Assembly (NCBI GenBank): GCA_035570275.1
Contig: DATMNI010000155.1
Span: 1 to 41,599 of the forward strand
Source: DATMNI01 sp035570275
GTDB lineage: Bacteria; Acidobacteriota; Terriglobia; Bryobacterales; Bryobacteraceae
Direction: 5' to 3'
DNA length: 41,599 bases
Each line of letters begins with the position of its first letter. The first letter of the stretch is position 1. The position numbers and the translations under genes are program-made. Positions 34,545-41,599 of this stretch are shown piece after piece. The notes under the pieces were generated by a model. The model worked only from the letters and a program-made list of their open reading frames with translations. It was not told the DNA's origin and did not search any database.

Positions 34545-36518
34545 CTATACCTGGATCTGGCCGGCGATTTGGCTGATTTTGACAATCACGAATTCCGCCG
34601 GCTTGAGAGGCGCAAAACCCACCAGGATGTTCACGATCCCAAGGTTGATGTCGTTTTGCGTCGTGGTGTCCTTATCGCATTTCACGAAATAGGCCTCCCG
34701 CGGTGTCTGGCCCTGAAACGCGCCCTGGCGGAACAGGTTTTGCAGGAACGCCCCTACGTTCAAGCGAATCTGCGCCCACAGAGGCTCGTCGTTGGGCTCG
34801 AACACCACCCATTTCGTGCCGCGATAGAGGCTCTCTTCCAGAAACAGCGCGAAGCGGCGGACGGGAAGATATTTCCACTCGGAAGCCTGCACGTCGGCGC
34901 CATCCAGCGTGCGAGCGCCCCATGCGATGTTGCCGTAGACCGCGAAATTCCGCAGCGCGTTGATGCCCAGCGGATTTAATACGCCGTTTTCCGGGTCGGT
35001 TTGCGCGTAGACCAGTTCGTTTACATTGCGCAGCGTGGTGTCGATTCCAGCCGGGGCCTTCCAGACCCCGCGGTCGTTGTCGGTGCGCGCGTATATGCCC
35101 GCCATCGTGCCTGAGGGCGCAATGTCGCGGAGCCGAAAATTGTTGAGCGGGTCGGCGATGCGGGTGCGAGGGAAGTAGACCGCCGCGTTGCGGTTTCGCA
35201 GAGTAGCGTTGGTGTCCAGAAAGTCCTTCATCTTCTGGACTGTATCAACCGACGCCGGGATATCCACAATCAGGAAGGCGCGGCGCTCCAGGCAGTACGC
35301 TTCCGCGTTGCTGTAGATTGTGAACATCGCCGCGCTCAGGTCGGGGGCGGCGGCTCGCGGAATGCAGAGGATATTGAACAGGTCGGCATCCTCCAGCGCG
35401 AACATGCCTGTCTTGATCGCCCGAGTCCCGATGATGTCGGTGGCGTCCGGTAGGCCGCCGTCCACGCCTAAGACCGCATTCTGCTGCGCGCCGACCGCGC
35501 CCGTTCCCAACGAATACTGCTGGACGTTAGGCGCGACGCCAAAGAGTCCGAGGTCGGCGGCGGTCGATCCGGCGCCCTGTTCGGTGAAGGTGAGCCTGGA
35601 ATTCGCGTTGAATGCGCTTCCCGGGGCCAGCGGACTGCCCGCGTGTCCGAGCAACACGCGGAAACCGCCGCCGATCACCTGCACGGTCGCGTTCGTCAAT
35701 CGAGGGTCGTTGGCGTTCACGGCGCGGATCGCCGCTTCGAGCAGTCCGCGAGCGTCCTGAAGTACCTGTGCGGCGGTGGCACCGGCGGGAGCGCGCGCCA
35801 GCGACGCGCCTTGCGACCCTTCGGCGTCGATCTCCAACCGGAACTGGAAGGGCGCTAGAGTGGCTGTCAAAGTGGCGGAAACCAGAACATTGCTTACCGT
35901 GCCCGTCTGGGCCGGCCGGTTGGCCGCCCCTCCCACGCTCGCCTGCACCATCTGCGAATCTTCATTGATCACTTCGACGGCGAAACTCGTGCCCGCCGTC
36001 ATCGTTAGGTTGCGGAAGGTCTCCGTGCGCAGCACCGGCTGCGTGCCCGCTGGCGAGATCTCGGAAACGGTGACGTTAAATAGCGTTGTGGGATCGGTGG
36101 TGTCGTAATCCACGTCCAGGCGGATGAAGTTACCCCATGCGCCCGGGTCCGGCACGGAGACGCCCTTGATCAGACGTCCCGCCTCAAAGGTGAGGCTGGC
36201 CGCGCCTCCCACCGCATCCAGCAGTTGAATTTGAGCGGTGTGGAACGATCCGGCGTGCCCCACCCGGATCACGTAGGCCTCGCTGCCTCCGTTCAGGAAG
36301 AACTGCTGAATGGCGTAACTGGCTTCACTCTGAGGGTCCAGCCCGCCAAACTCGCTCTCGAAGTCCGTCATGCTCAGCACGTCGACGGCAACGTTCATAG
36401 GACCGCGCGCGAAGTGGTCGATAAACGCGCCGATGGAAGTCGCGACGCCCACGATGGTGCGCACGCCGCTGGGAATCTCCTCGATGTAGACGCCGGGAAA
36501 AGTCGGTCTCACTGGCAT
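34545..36518 (-). CDS. Contractile sheath protein (657 aa)
   Basis: The N-terminus (RPTFPGVYIEEIPSGVRTI, GVATSIGAFIDHFARGP) is the tail-sheath signature, and the C-terminal domain (SLYRGTKWVVFEPNDEPLW, NVGAFLQNLFRQGAFQG, VGFAPLKPAEFVIVKISQ) is the conserved polymerising and ATPase-contact part. The large middle (about residues 200-350) is an insertion typical of long sheaths. Only one sheath gene is present, compared with two or three in Photorhabdus-type loci. AAGGAG precedes ATG 36518. Confidence 0.95.
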   Translation of the reverse strand: MPVRPTFPGVYIEEIPSGVRTIVGVATSIGAFIDHFARGPMNVAVDVLSMTDFESEFGGLDPQSEASYAIQQFFLNGGSEAYVIRVGHAGSFHTAQIQLLDAVGGAASLTFEAGRLIKGVSVPDPGAWGNFIRLDVDYDTTDPTTLFNVTVSEISPAGTQPVLRTETFRNLTMTAGTSFAVEVINEDSQMVQASVGGAANRPAQTGTVSNVLVSATLTATLAPFQFRLEIDAEGSQGASLARAPAGATAAQVLQDARGLLEAAIRAVNANDPRLTNATVQVIGGGFRVLLGHAGSPLAPGSAFNANSRLTFTEQGAGSTAADLGLFGVAPNVQQYSLGTGAVGAQQNAVLGVDGGLPDATDIIGTRAIKTGMFALEDADLFNILCIPRAAAPDLSAAMFTIYSNAEAYCLERRAFLIVDIPASVDTVQKMKDFLDTNATLRNRNAAVYFPRTRIADPLNNFRLRDIAPSGTMAGIYARTDNDRGVWKAPAGIDTTLRNVNELVYAQTDPENGVLNPLGINALRNFAVYGNIAWGARTLDGADVQASEWKYLPVRRFALFLEESLYRGTKWVVFEPNDEPLWAQIRLNVGAFLQNLFRQGAFQGQTPREAYFVKCDKDTTTQNDINLGIVNILVGFAPLKPAEFVIVKISQIAGQIQV

Positions 36519-36550
36519 CGCTCTATTTCTCCTTGCAGGTTGGTTCGCGG

Positions 36551-36949
36551 TCAGGCGGTTGCCTGGCGCCCCACGATAATCTCGATGTTCGCGGGCTGCC
36601 CCAGGGTGTTGATGATCAACAGCTTGTCGAGTGTCGCTCCGAGCAGATCCAGAGCCCCTGGGCCTACCAGCACTAACGTGTCGTCAAGGATGCGCTCGGA
36701 GTTCCCGGTGTCGTGCACCTTGTATTTCAGCTTTTCTCCGTAGCTGTCCGATCGGATGACCAGGAACTTTACGCGTCCCGCCGCGCCCGGCTGAACGTCC
36801 ACCTGGACCTCGGCGGGAGGGCTTGTGGCGGAATGCGGTACGGTGACGGCAATCCTGTCGTACGCTTCCACCGCGACCGCGCTCGATAGCGACAGGCTGG
36901 GGCCGGATGGAATATCGATCGTCAGTTTCCACGAAATACTAGTCGGCAT
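36551..36949 (-). CDS. Hypothetical eCIS-cluster protein (132 aa)
   Basis: This is a beta-rich protein (WKLTIDIPSGPSLSLSSAV, IAVTVPHSATSP, VKFLVIRSDSYGEKLKYKV, LVGPGALDLLGATLDKLLI) with a single-domain sandwich feel. It is preceded by AAGGAG and stands between the winged-helix gene and the sheath gene. I do not recognise the family. A capping or assembly-associated role can be guessed from its place just before the sheath. Confidence 0.65.
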   Translation of the reverse strand: MPTSISWKLTIDIPSGPSLSLSSAVAVEAYDRIAVTVPHSATSPPAEVQVDVQPGAAGRVKFLVIRSDSYGEKLKYKVHDTGNSERILDDTLVLVGPGALDLLGATLDKLLIINTLGQPANIEIIVGRQATA

Positions 36950-36980
36950 CGATAACTCTCCTTATACTGGACTCCGCGCC

Positions 36981-37262
36981 CTACTCCGTTTCACCCATCT
37001 CGAGAAAGAGTTCCACTTTCGCGCGATCCTCGCGATCCAGGGAATAGATCCGGCCTGAGTACGGCTTGGACATCTGCTTCAGATAACCACGCGCCACCAA
37101 CCACTCCAGCGCCTCTGCGACGTGCTCCATCGTCAGGCGCTTATCCCGTTCGATCAGGCGCCAGTGCGCCAGACCCTCCAGCGTGTCGGCCGCTTCCGGG
37201 TGATCCAGGAAATACCTCAAGATCTCATTTGCTGCTTCCGGCTCATTCTGCCGTTGCGACAC
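36981..37262 (-). CDS. Winged-helix-like protein, first gene of the eCIS unit (about 93 aa)
   Basis: The product has three helices and a hairpin in winged-helix order: EILRYFLDHPEAADTLEGLA, RLTMEHVAEALEWLVARGYL, and YSGRIYSLDREDRAKVELFL. The frame extends to ATG 37283, but GTG 37262 has a GGAG site 6 bases upstream and lies about 20 bases behind the predicted sigma-54 start point, so I prefer it. A regulator or DNA-binding partner of the cluster is plausible; its small size fits a sensor-free winged helix. Confidence 0.65.
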   Translation of the reverse strand: MSQRQNEPEAANEILRYFLDHPEAADTLEGLAHWRLIERDKRLTMEHVAEALEWLVARGYLKQMSKPYSGRIYSLDREDRAKVELFLEMGETE

Positions 37263-37291
37263 TTTCCACTCCACACCGGCCATCCCTACGG

Positions 37292-37307
37292 TGCACTCGA
37301 CAGGCCA
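37292..37307 (-). promoter_or_regulatory. Candidate sigma-54 (-24/-12) promoter of the eCIS unit
   Basis: The minus strand reads TTGGCCTGTCGAGTGCAC. The GG and GC doublets are separated by exactly 10 bases, as needed for sigma-54, and 9 of 12 consensus positions (TGGCACG-N4-TTGCA) match. Initiation about 12 bases after the GC would fall near 37281, leaving a short leader with a GGAG site before GTG 37262. The sigma-54 activator gene just upstream supports it. Confidence 0.5.
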
Positions 37308-37421
37308 ATTCGCGGAGCCGGTTATCTCGCTGGAAATGAGTAAGGATTGCCAAGGCGCTTGGATTTACCCTGGGTCGGAATTGGCACCCTCCGCCCCCGG
37401 GAGCCGCCACAATACTCGCGC

Positions 37422-37434
37422 AACAGTTTCTGTT
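37422..37434 (-). promoter_or_regulatory. Candidate activator-binding dyad (upstream enhancer)
   Basis: A perfect inverted repeat AACAG-TTT-CTGTT is centred about 120 bases upstream of the candidate -24/-12 element, in the gap between activator gene and operon. That is the usual distance for an NtrC-type enhancer site. It is only one half-site pair, so the assignment is tentative. Confidence 0.4.
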
Positions 37435-37477
37435 TCCGGCGCTTAGCGGGGCGGGACGAAAATGACCCGGCGGCGGG

Positions 37478-38842
37478 TCAGGCCCGGCCGGGGTTGATTC
37501 CGTATTTTTTTATCAACCGGCCGAAGGCGCGCCTCTCTTTTCCGGCGACGCGCGCGGCTCGCGTGACGTTGCCGGAGTTCTGCCGCAGAAGATCCTCCAC
37601 GTACCGCCGCTCGAAGGCCTCAATGTTCCGGGCGCGCGCATCGCGGAAGGCTCCGCTGTGCCGCTCTTCGACCTCCTTCGCGCCCGGCAAACAAATATGA
37701 CAGGGAAGGATCAGTGGGCCGTCGGAAAACACCATCGCGCGTTGCACGATGTTGTAAACCTCGCGAATGTTACCAGGCCATTCGTATGCCGAGAGTTTTT
37801 GCAGCGCGGCGGCCGTGAACGTCTTGCGCGGGCTCGATCCGTCCGATAGCAGCGAAAGAAAATGCCGCGCGAGCAACGGGACGTCGGCCCGCCGCTCCCG
37901 CAGGGGCGGCAGTTCCAGGCGCAGGACGTTGAGGCGGAAATAGAGATCGGAGCGAAACGCGCCCGAACGCACGCACCGTTCGATGTTCTGATTGGTGGCG
38001 GTTACCACGCGCACATCGCTCCGCATGAAGCGATCTGAGCCCAAGGGCCGATACGTGCGCTCCTGCAGGAATCGCAGCAGCTTTGCCTGCACCGCCGCCG
38101 GCAGCGTATCGATCTCGTCGAGAAACAACATGCCTCCACCCGCGAGCGACACCAGCCCCTTCTGATCGCTCTGCGCATCCGTGTAGGCGCCGCGCGCGTG
38201 CCCGAACAACTCATTCTCGAACAAGTGGTCCGGAATGGCGGCGCAATCCACTGGTATGAATGGGAAACTGCGGCGGGGCGAGAGATGGTGGATGGCACGG
38301 GCACACATCTCCTTGCCGGTTCCGGTTTCGCCCGTAATCAGCACGGGCGCTTCCGTGCGGCCGAATGCCCGAAGCCGTTGCAGAATCTCCACGAAAGCCG
38401 GGTCGCTGCCCACCAGTTGAGGTAGCAGCGGGTCATCCTGGGGCGGTGGCGCGCTGGCGGCCTGCCCAGCCCCCTTGACCGATCCCAGCAGGCGCATCAC
38501 GCGGACGTAAAGTTCCCCGTCCCGCACCGGCCAGAGGGCGAAGTCATCCACCACCTGAGTCGTGATGCGAAGCGAAGCCGCATCGGCTTCTCCCGGCAGA
38601 ATCGCGAATGTAGGCGTTGAGATGGGATTGTACTGCAACGACTCGAACCACGAAACCGCTCGGTGCATATGATCCACTGCCACAGCGACGACCAGGTTCG
38701 CTGAAGCATCGAAATTCCTCATCGTAATCCGATCCCAGCTCGACCGCTCGATCAGGCAGCTTCCGTCAAGGCCGAAGACTCCGCCCAACTTCACGCCGAC
38801 GTTACCCGAACCCTCCCCAACGATTAGAAGCCGGTGTCGCAT
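37478..38842 (-). CDS. Sigma-54-dependent transcriptional activator (454 aa)
   Basis: Residues 1-120 look like a degenerate receiver (fewer conserved acidic residues than usual). The AAA+ domain carries Walker A GETGTGKE (171-178), ELFGHARGAYTDA with the sigma-54-contact loop as GAYTDA (218-223) instead of GAFTGA, Walker B GGMLFLDEID, and EWPGNIREVYNIV. The C-terminal helix-turn-helix is Fis-type (GNVTRAARVAGKERRAFGRL). It is probably the cluster's own activator, acting on the promoter 170 bases downstream. No clear Shine-Dalgarno precedes ATG 38840-38842; a leaderless start is possible. Confidence 0.88.
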   Translation of the reverse strand: MRHRLLIVGEGSGNVGVKLGGVFGLDGSCLIERSSWDRITMRNFDASANLVVAVAVDHMHRAVSWFESLQYNPISTPTFAILPGEADAASLRITTQVVDDFALWPVRDGELYVRVMRLLGSVKGAGQAASAPPPQDDPLLPQLVGSDPAFVEILQRLRAFGRTEAPVLITGETGTGKEMCARAIHHLSPRRSFPFIPVDCAAIPDHLFENELFGHARGAYTDAQSDQKGLVSLAGGGMLFLDEIDTLPAAVQAKLLRFLQERTYRPLGSDRFMRSDVRVVTATNQNIERCVRSGAFRSDLYFRLNVLRLELPPLRERRADVPLLARHFLSLLSDGSSPRKTFTAAALQKLSAYEWPGNIREVYNIVQRAMVFSDGPLILPCHICLPGAKEVEERHSGAFRDARARNIEAFERRYVEDLLRQNSGNVTRAARVAGKERRAFGRLIKKYGINPGRA

Positions 38843-39125
38843 GACATATTCTAGTGCGAGAACACACTATTCCGTTACAGCTCCGTTTGGAAAACTCAAT
38901 TTCGCTGGCAGAAAGGCGGCTCTTATCCCGCGCGCGCATAACCAAACGAACGCGAGTCCCTGCACTTTTGGTCCCAAAGCGTTGGGGTGTACTCCAGATT
39001 TGAGGAGTGAACTCACGCGGCGGGCACCTGCTGAGCCGACCGGCGCTGTTCCAAAGCCGAGGCAAGGTTTGGAACGCGGCCTAAAGTGGACCCCATTGTC
39101 AAGACCATTTTTCGACTGCAATAAG
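38843..39125. other. Region upstream of the activator, no gene
   Basis: No convincing coding frame. There is an 8-bp inverted repeat GTTCCAAA/TTTGGAAC with a 12-base loop (39048-39075) that could be a hairpin or binding site. At 39080-39105 the sequence CTAAAGTGGACCCCATTGTC resembles the terminus of an insertion sequence, but no partner end or target duplication is visible. Confidence 0.3.
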
Positions 39126-39615
39126 CTAATACTTGGCGGGGTCTGGATTCGGTTTGGGCCGGCCTCCACTGAAGCAAGTTCCCTGCTGTTCTCGGTTCAG
39201 TTTCCGGTCCCCTAGATGTTCTGGAGGACGCTGCCGGCGCCGGCTGCATATCGGCAGGCGGGACGAATTCGGTTTTGTACCTGAAGTTCGCGCAACGGGG
39301 CGGCCTCTGCGCTTCATGGTTCGGGTGAGCAGCACGCACCGAGTTTGCGCGCGGAGATCGCCGGCGGCGCACGGTCAAAAAAGATCCAAATGTGACCGCC
39401 CTTCCCGGAGCGGGAACGTGCCAAAGCGGCGGGCACCTTCAACTCCTGGCAGGTCTCCAGGAACGCCAGGGAATCCCTACTCCCAAGTCTTTTTGTCGAA
39501 GTCTGCCGCGAGGAACCAGCCACGTTTCGTCTGGAAGGAGACGGTACACACCGACGATTTCCTTGCCCAAGCCCAAGAGGGTGGTTCTCGATGATCGGGC
39601 GCGAGTTCTTTGGGG
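39126..39615 (-). pseudogene. TOTE primase-domain remnant with several frameshifts
   Basis: Read across frames, the minus strand gives SRPIIENHPLGLGKEIVGVYRLL-like sequence, then PDETW, a slip, WFLAADFDKKTW, a stop, then SLAFLETCQELKVPAALARS plus GKGGHIWIFFDRAP and SARKLG, another slip, LLTRTMKRR, and later REQQGTCFSGGRPKPNPDP. This is the order of conserved blocks in the archaeo-eukaryotic primase part of TOTE proteins. At least four frameshifts or stops show it is dead. The N-terminal stump of a similar gene is at 7704-7997. Confidence 0.7.
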
Positions 39616-39620
39616 ATTCC

Positions 39621-39781
39621 ATTGCTAACAAATTGCTAACAAGACAGACAAAACAGGCCAAACTACCGTGAATCAATCTCGCGTAACTTATTGAAGTATG
39701 AAGCCAGGCCGAACCACGCCGAAGCCAGTGTTGAACTCATAACCCAAAGGTCGAAGGTTCAAATCCTTCCCCCGCAACCAA
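39621..39781 (+). repeat. 161-bp island-end repeat with attachment scar C
   Basis: This is nearly identical to 8932-9092, including ATTGCTAACAAATTGCTAAC and GCCGAAGCCAGTGTTGAACT, and ends with the tRNA(fMet) 3' half and CCA (39736-39780). After CCA the first 11 bases (ATCTTATCAAT) match copy A, then diverge. It marks the right limit of the eCIS island. Confidence 0.85.
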
Positions 39782-39979
39782 TCTTATCAATCGGTTACGG
39801 GCCTCCGGAAAGATTAAGGTCCGACACCCCCACATTAACCCCCCCATATCTTTTGCCGCAGGTGCACTTCGCCCGGCCTCCGCACTCGACAAACTGCTTT
39901 CCGTTTCGTATAATCAGATTAGGAAGTCTTGATTCTCCCGACCCCCAAGCGCGGCCCTGCTGCGGCTGTTCCCGAGGGG

Positions 39980-39997
39980 CTCGGCAAACTTGCCGAG
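39980..39997. promoter_or_regulatory. Perfect dyad upstream of the excisionase-like gene
   Basis: CTCGGCAA-AC-TTGCCGAG is an 8-base inverted repeat with a 2-base centre, about 60 bases before ATG 40056. It may be an operator or recombination-directionality site. No clear -10/-35 pair could be placed. Confidence 0.4.
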
Positions 39998-40055
39998 GGA
40001 AACTCGAATCCCGGTGCTTGCCAGCGTGCAGGCCCGTTCAGATTTGGAGTTCCAT

Positions 40056-40241
40056 ATGGGAAGTTCTCCCTCCTTTTGTTCCGAGAAAGAAGCAGCCGCA
40101 TACCTTAGCGTTTCCTTGTCCACCATCCGCCGCTGGCGCCGCACCAAGACTGGACCGGCGTTGTTTCGGTTTGGTGGCGTGTTGCGCTACCGTTGCGAAG
40201 ACCTCGACGCGTTTATCGCGAAGAATACCAGGGCAGCCTAG
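40056..40241 (+). CDS. Excisionase-like HTH protein (61 aa)
   Basis: ATG 40056 follows GGAG by 7 bases; a longer frame from TTG 39990 overlaps the dyad and is less likely. The protein has the MerR-like HTH_17 layout: SEKEAAAYLSVSLSTIRRWR, TGPALFRFGGVLRYRCEDLD, AFIAKN. Proteins of this kind control excision or regulate integrase. It stops 12 bases before the recombinase start, the usual arrangement. Confidence 0.8.
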   Translation: MGSSPSFCSEKEAAAYLSVSLSTIRRWRRTKTGPALFRFGGVLRYRCEDLDAFIAKNTRAA

Positions 40242-40252
40242 CGGGGCCGGCC

Positions 40253-41392
40253 ATGGCGCGTAATGGCGACGGCCTCTTCCGCCGCGATGGGGTCTGGTAC
40301 TTCAAGTACAAAGACCCTGGCGGCGTCTACCGCGAGAAAAGCACGGGGAAGAAGAAGCAGCCCGAGGCTCGCGAATACAAACATGGCTTCCTCGAGAAGC
40401 TACGGCAGAATCAGCTTCCGACCGAGGAGGCGAAGTGGAGCCTCAGCCAGGCGCTCGCCGCCCGGATGGAATTCCGCGCCGCGACTCGTCCGAAGGCATC
40501 GGTGGCGGCAGAGCAGACATCCTGCCGCCACCTGAACCAAGTGATTGGCGCGGATCGCCGGCTGATCACGATAACCGCCTGGGATATCCGCCGATATCAG
40601 ATGAATCGCCTGAAAACGGTCGGGCCAAAGACGGTGAACAATGAAGTGTCGGTCCTCACGGCCGTCTTGAAGGGCGCCCGGCTGTGGGCACCTCTTCGCG
40701 AAACGTATGAACCGCTTCAGGTCCTGAAGCGTGGACCCGGCCAAGCGCTGACGCCGGAACAGACCGCAAAGTTAATTGAGACGGCCAAGACGAACGATCA
40801 TTGGTTCGTGGCTCTATGCGCGACCGTGTTGGCGTATGCAACCGGGCGCCGCTCGGGAGAGATCAAGAAACTCCAGTTGGGCGATCTCGTTCTCGATGGA
40901 AACCGCCCGTTCATCCGGTTGCGTGCGGAGAACACCAAGGGTCGTCGCAGCCGTGATCCCGCGCTGAACGATTTGGGACTGTGGGCAGTGAACCACCTGG
41001 TGGCTCGGGCACGATTATTGGGCGCCTCCGAACCGCAGCATCACCTGCTGCCGGCTGATCTCTCAAAACACACCAAGAAGTCGGATCCGCTGCACGGCGG
41101 GATCGGATTCGATCCGACCCGGCACCAGACATCCTGGGATTCGGCATGGGAGGCGCTGAAACTGGCGGCTGGTTTTCCGGGTTTCCGATTCCATGACCTT
41201 CGCCACACTCATATTACACATGCGATAGAAGAAGGAGTGCCGATCGAAGTCGTGATGGCTCAGGTCGGTCACGTTACGCCGGAGATGACTCGCTATTACA
41301 CACATCTGGGATCGAACGCAAAGCACGACGCAGTGGCTGCGGTTCAAAGAAGAAGCTCGGGTGTATTAGAAGTTCTCGGACCTGATCTCTAG
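40253..41392 (+). CDS. Tyrosine recombinase (integrase, 379 aa)
   Basis: I chose ATG 40253 (MARNGDGLFRRDG) instead of the longer frame to 40193, which overlaps the excisionase-like gene. The N-terminal arm-binding part is basic (YFKYKDPGGVYREKSTGKKK); a SAM-like core-binding domain follows. The catalytic domain has TGRRSGEI (Arg near 199-200), HDLRHTHIT (314-322) and RYYTHLG with the nucleophile Tyr348 or 349. It is intact and lies immediately right of scar C, so it probably drives the neighbouring island to the right; it may also have inserted the eCIS island. Confidence 0.9.
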   Translation: MARNGDGLFRRDGVWYFKYKDPGGVYREKSTGKKKQPEAREYKHGFLEKLRQNQLPTEEAKWSLSQALAARMEFRAATRPKASVAAEQTSCRHLNQVIGADRRLITITAWDIRRYQMNRLKTVGPKTVNNEVSVLTAVLKGARLWAPLRETYEPLQVLKRGPGQALTPEQTAKLIETAKTNDHWFVALCATVLAYATGRRSGEIKKLQLGDLVLDGNRPFIRLRAENTKGRRSRDPALNDLGLWAVNHLVARARLLGASEPQHHLLPADLSKHTKKSDPLHGGIGFDPTRHQTSWDSAWEALKLAAGFPGFRFHDLRHTHITHAIEEGVPIEVVMAQVGHVTPEMTRYYTHLGSNAKHDAVAAVQRRSSGVLEVLGPDL

Positions 41393-41599
41393 CACTGGAT
41401 GGGGTCAGGGCAGCGGGACGTTGGTCTATGTGTGGAATTTCGTTACCGTTTCGTTCAGACCTGAATCCGGCGTGAAGATTGCAATTTCAGACCTGGATCG
41501 GTTTCAGTCGGTGAACCTTTCGCAGGATGTCATTGGCCAGATCCTGTAGCTGCGGCGACTTTCGGAGGCGCAGAACCGGGCGGTTCTGCGGGCGAGTCA
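41393..41599. other. Window end after integrase, no gene recognised
   Basis: No frame with a good start is visible. A short in-frame run before the window end (LRRLSEAQNRAVLRAS) may be the start or a remnant of a gene that continues to the right, but this cannot be judged from so little sequence. Confidence 0.2.

Noticed and set aside
39080..39105. Sequence resembling an IS terminus
   Set aside because: No second end, transposase or target duplication could be found, so it is only noted in the region description.
1..41599. CRISPR array or complete rRNA/tRNA genes
   Set aside because: No regularly spaced repeats and no rRNA or full tRNA sequence were seen anywhere in the window.

Overview
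The window is GC-rich DNA from a soil-type bacterium. Acidobacteriota of the Bryobacterales/Solibacter kind is my best guess, from the style of the contractile-system genes and the IS remnants; this is inference and no marker gene proves it. Most of the window is mobile or accessory DNA arranged as a tandem series of islands. Three copies of the same 45-bp sequence, the 3' half of an initiator tRNA(fMet) gene from anticodon loop to CCA, lie in the same orientation at 3953-3997, 9047-9091 and 39736-39780. They look like successive attachment-site scars. No complete tRNA is visible, so the intact gene should lie outside the window, probably to the left.

Left part (1-3952): the C-terminal part of a FUSC-type membrane protein, a tiny 28-residue membrane protein missed by length cut-offs, about 1.3 kb without a convincing gene, and a Xre/RES toxin-antitoxin pair with an overlapping operator/promoter. 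First small island (3998-9046): a frameshifted uracil-DNA-glycosylase-like gene ending in an IS21-type inverted repeat, two small unknown genes, a winged-helix plus DUF6602-like nuclease protein, the N-terminal stump of a TOTE-type primase, and a PIN-domain toxin with its partner.

Main island (9092-39735): a short left margin of debris (a sigma-54 activator fragment, a DUF6788-like fragment and a truncated IS1380 transposase), then a compact minus-strand cluster of 18 genes (10501-37283), read right to left, encoding an extracellular contractile injection system (eCIS). The order is: winged-helix protein, unknown 132-aa protein, sheath, tube, gp26-like baseplate protein, Pro-rich protein, DUF4255 terminator, AAA+ ATPase, 66-aa protein, DUF4157-OmpA putative cargo, CIS tube-initiator (Pvc7-like), LysM protein, gp27/GPD-like hub, gp5-like spike, 86-aa protein, gp25-like wedge, two baseplate J-like proteins, a tail protein, a DUF6519 beta-helix protein and a terminal coiled-coil protein. 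Counting the two regulatory/unknown genes at the front and all structural genes, the set forms one apparently co-transcribed unit with very short gaps and five ATGA start/stop overlaps. A sigma-54 activator (37478-38842) sits just upstream; between it and the cluster I see a sigma-54-type -24/-12 element and an upstream dyad, so the system is probably sigma-54 controlled. No tape-measure protein and no PAAR tip protein are recognisable, and the hub/spike and Pvc7/LysM functions are on separate genes.

Right end (39126-41599): a multiply frameshifted TOTE primase remnant, the third attachment scar inside a 161-bp repeat shared with the scar at 9 kb, then an excisionase-like HTH protein and a tyrosine recombinase that probably belong to the next island in the series.
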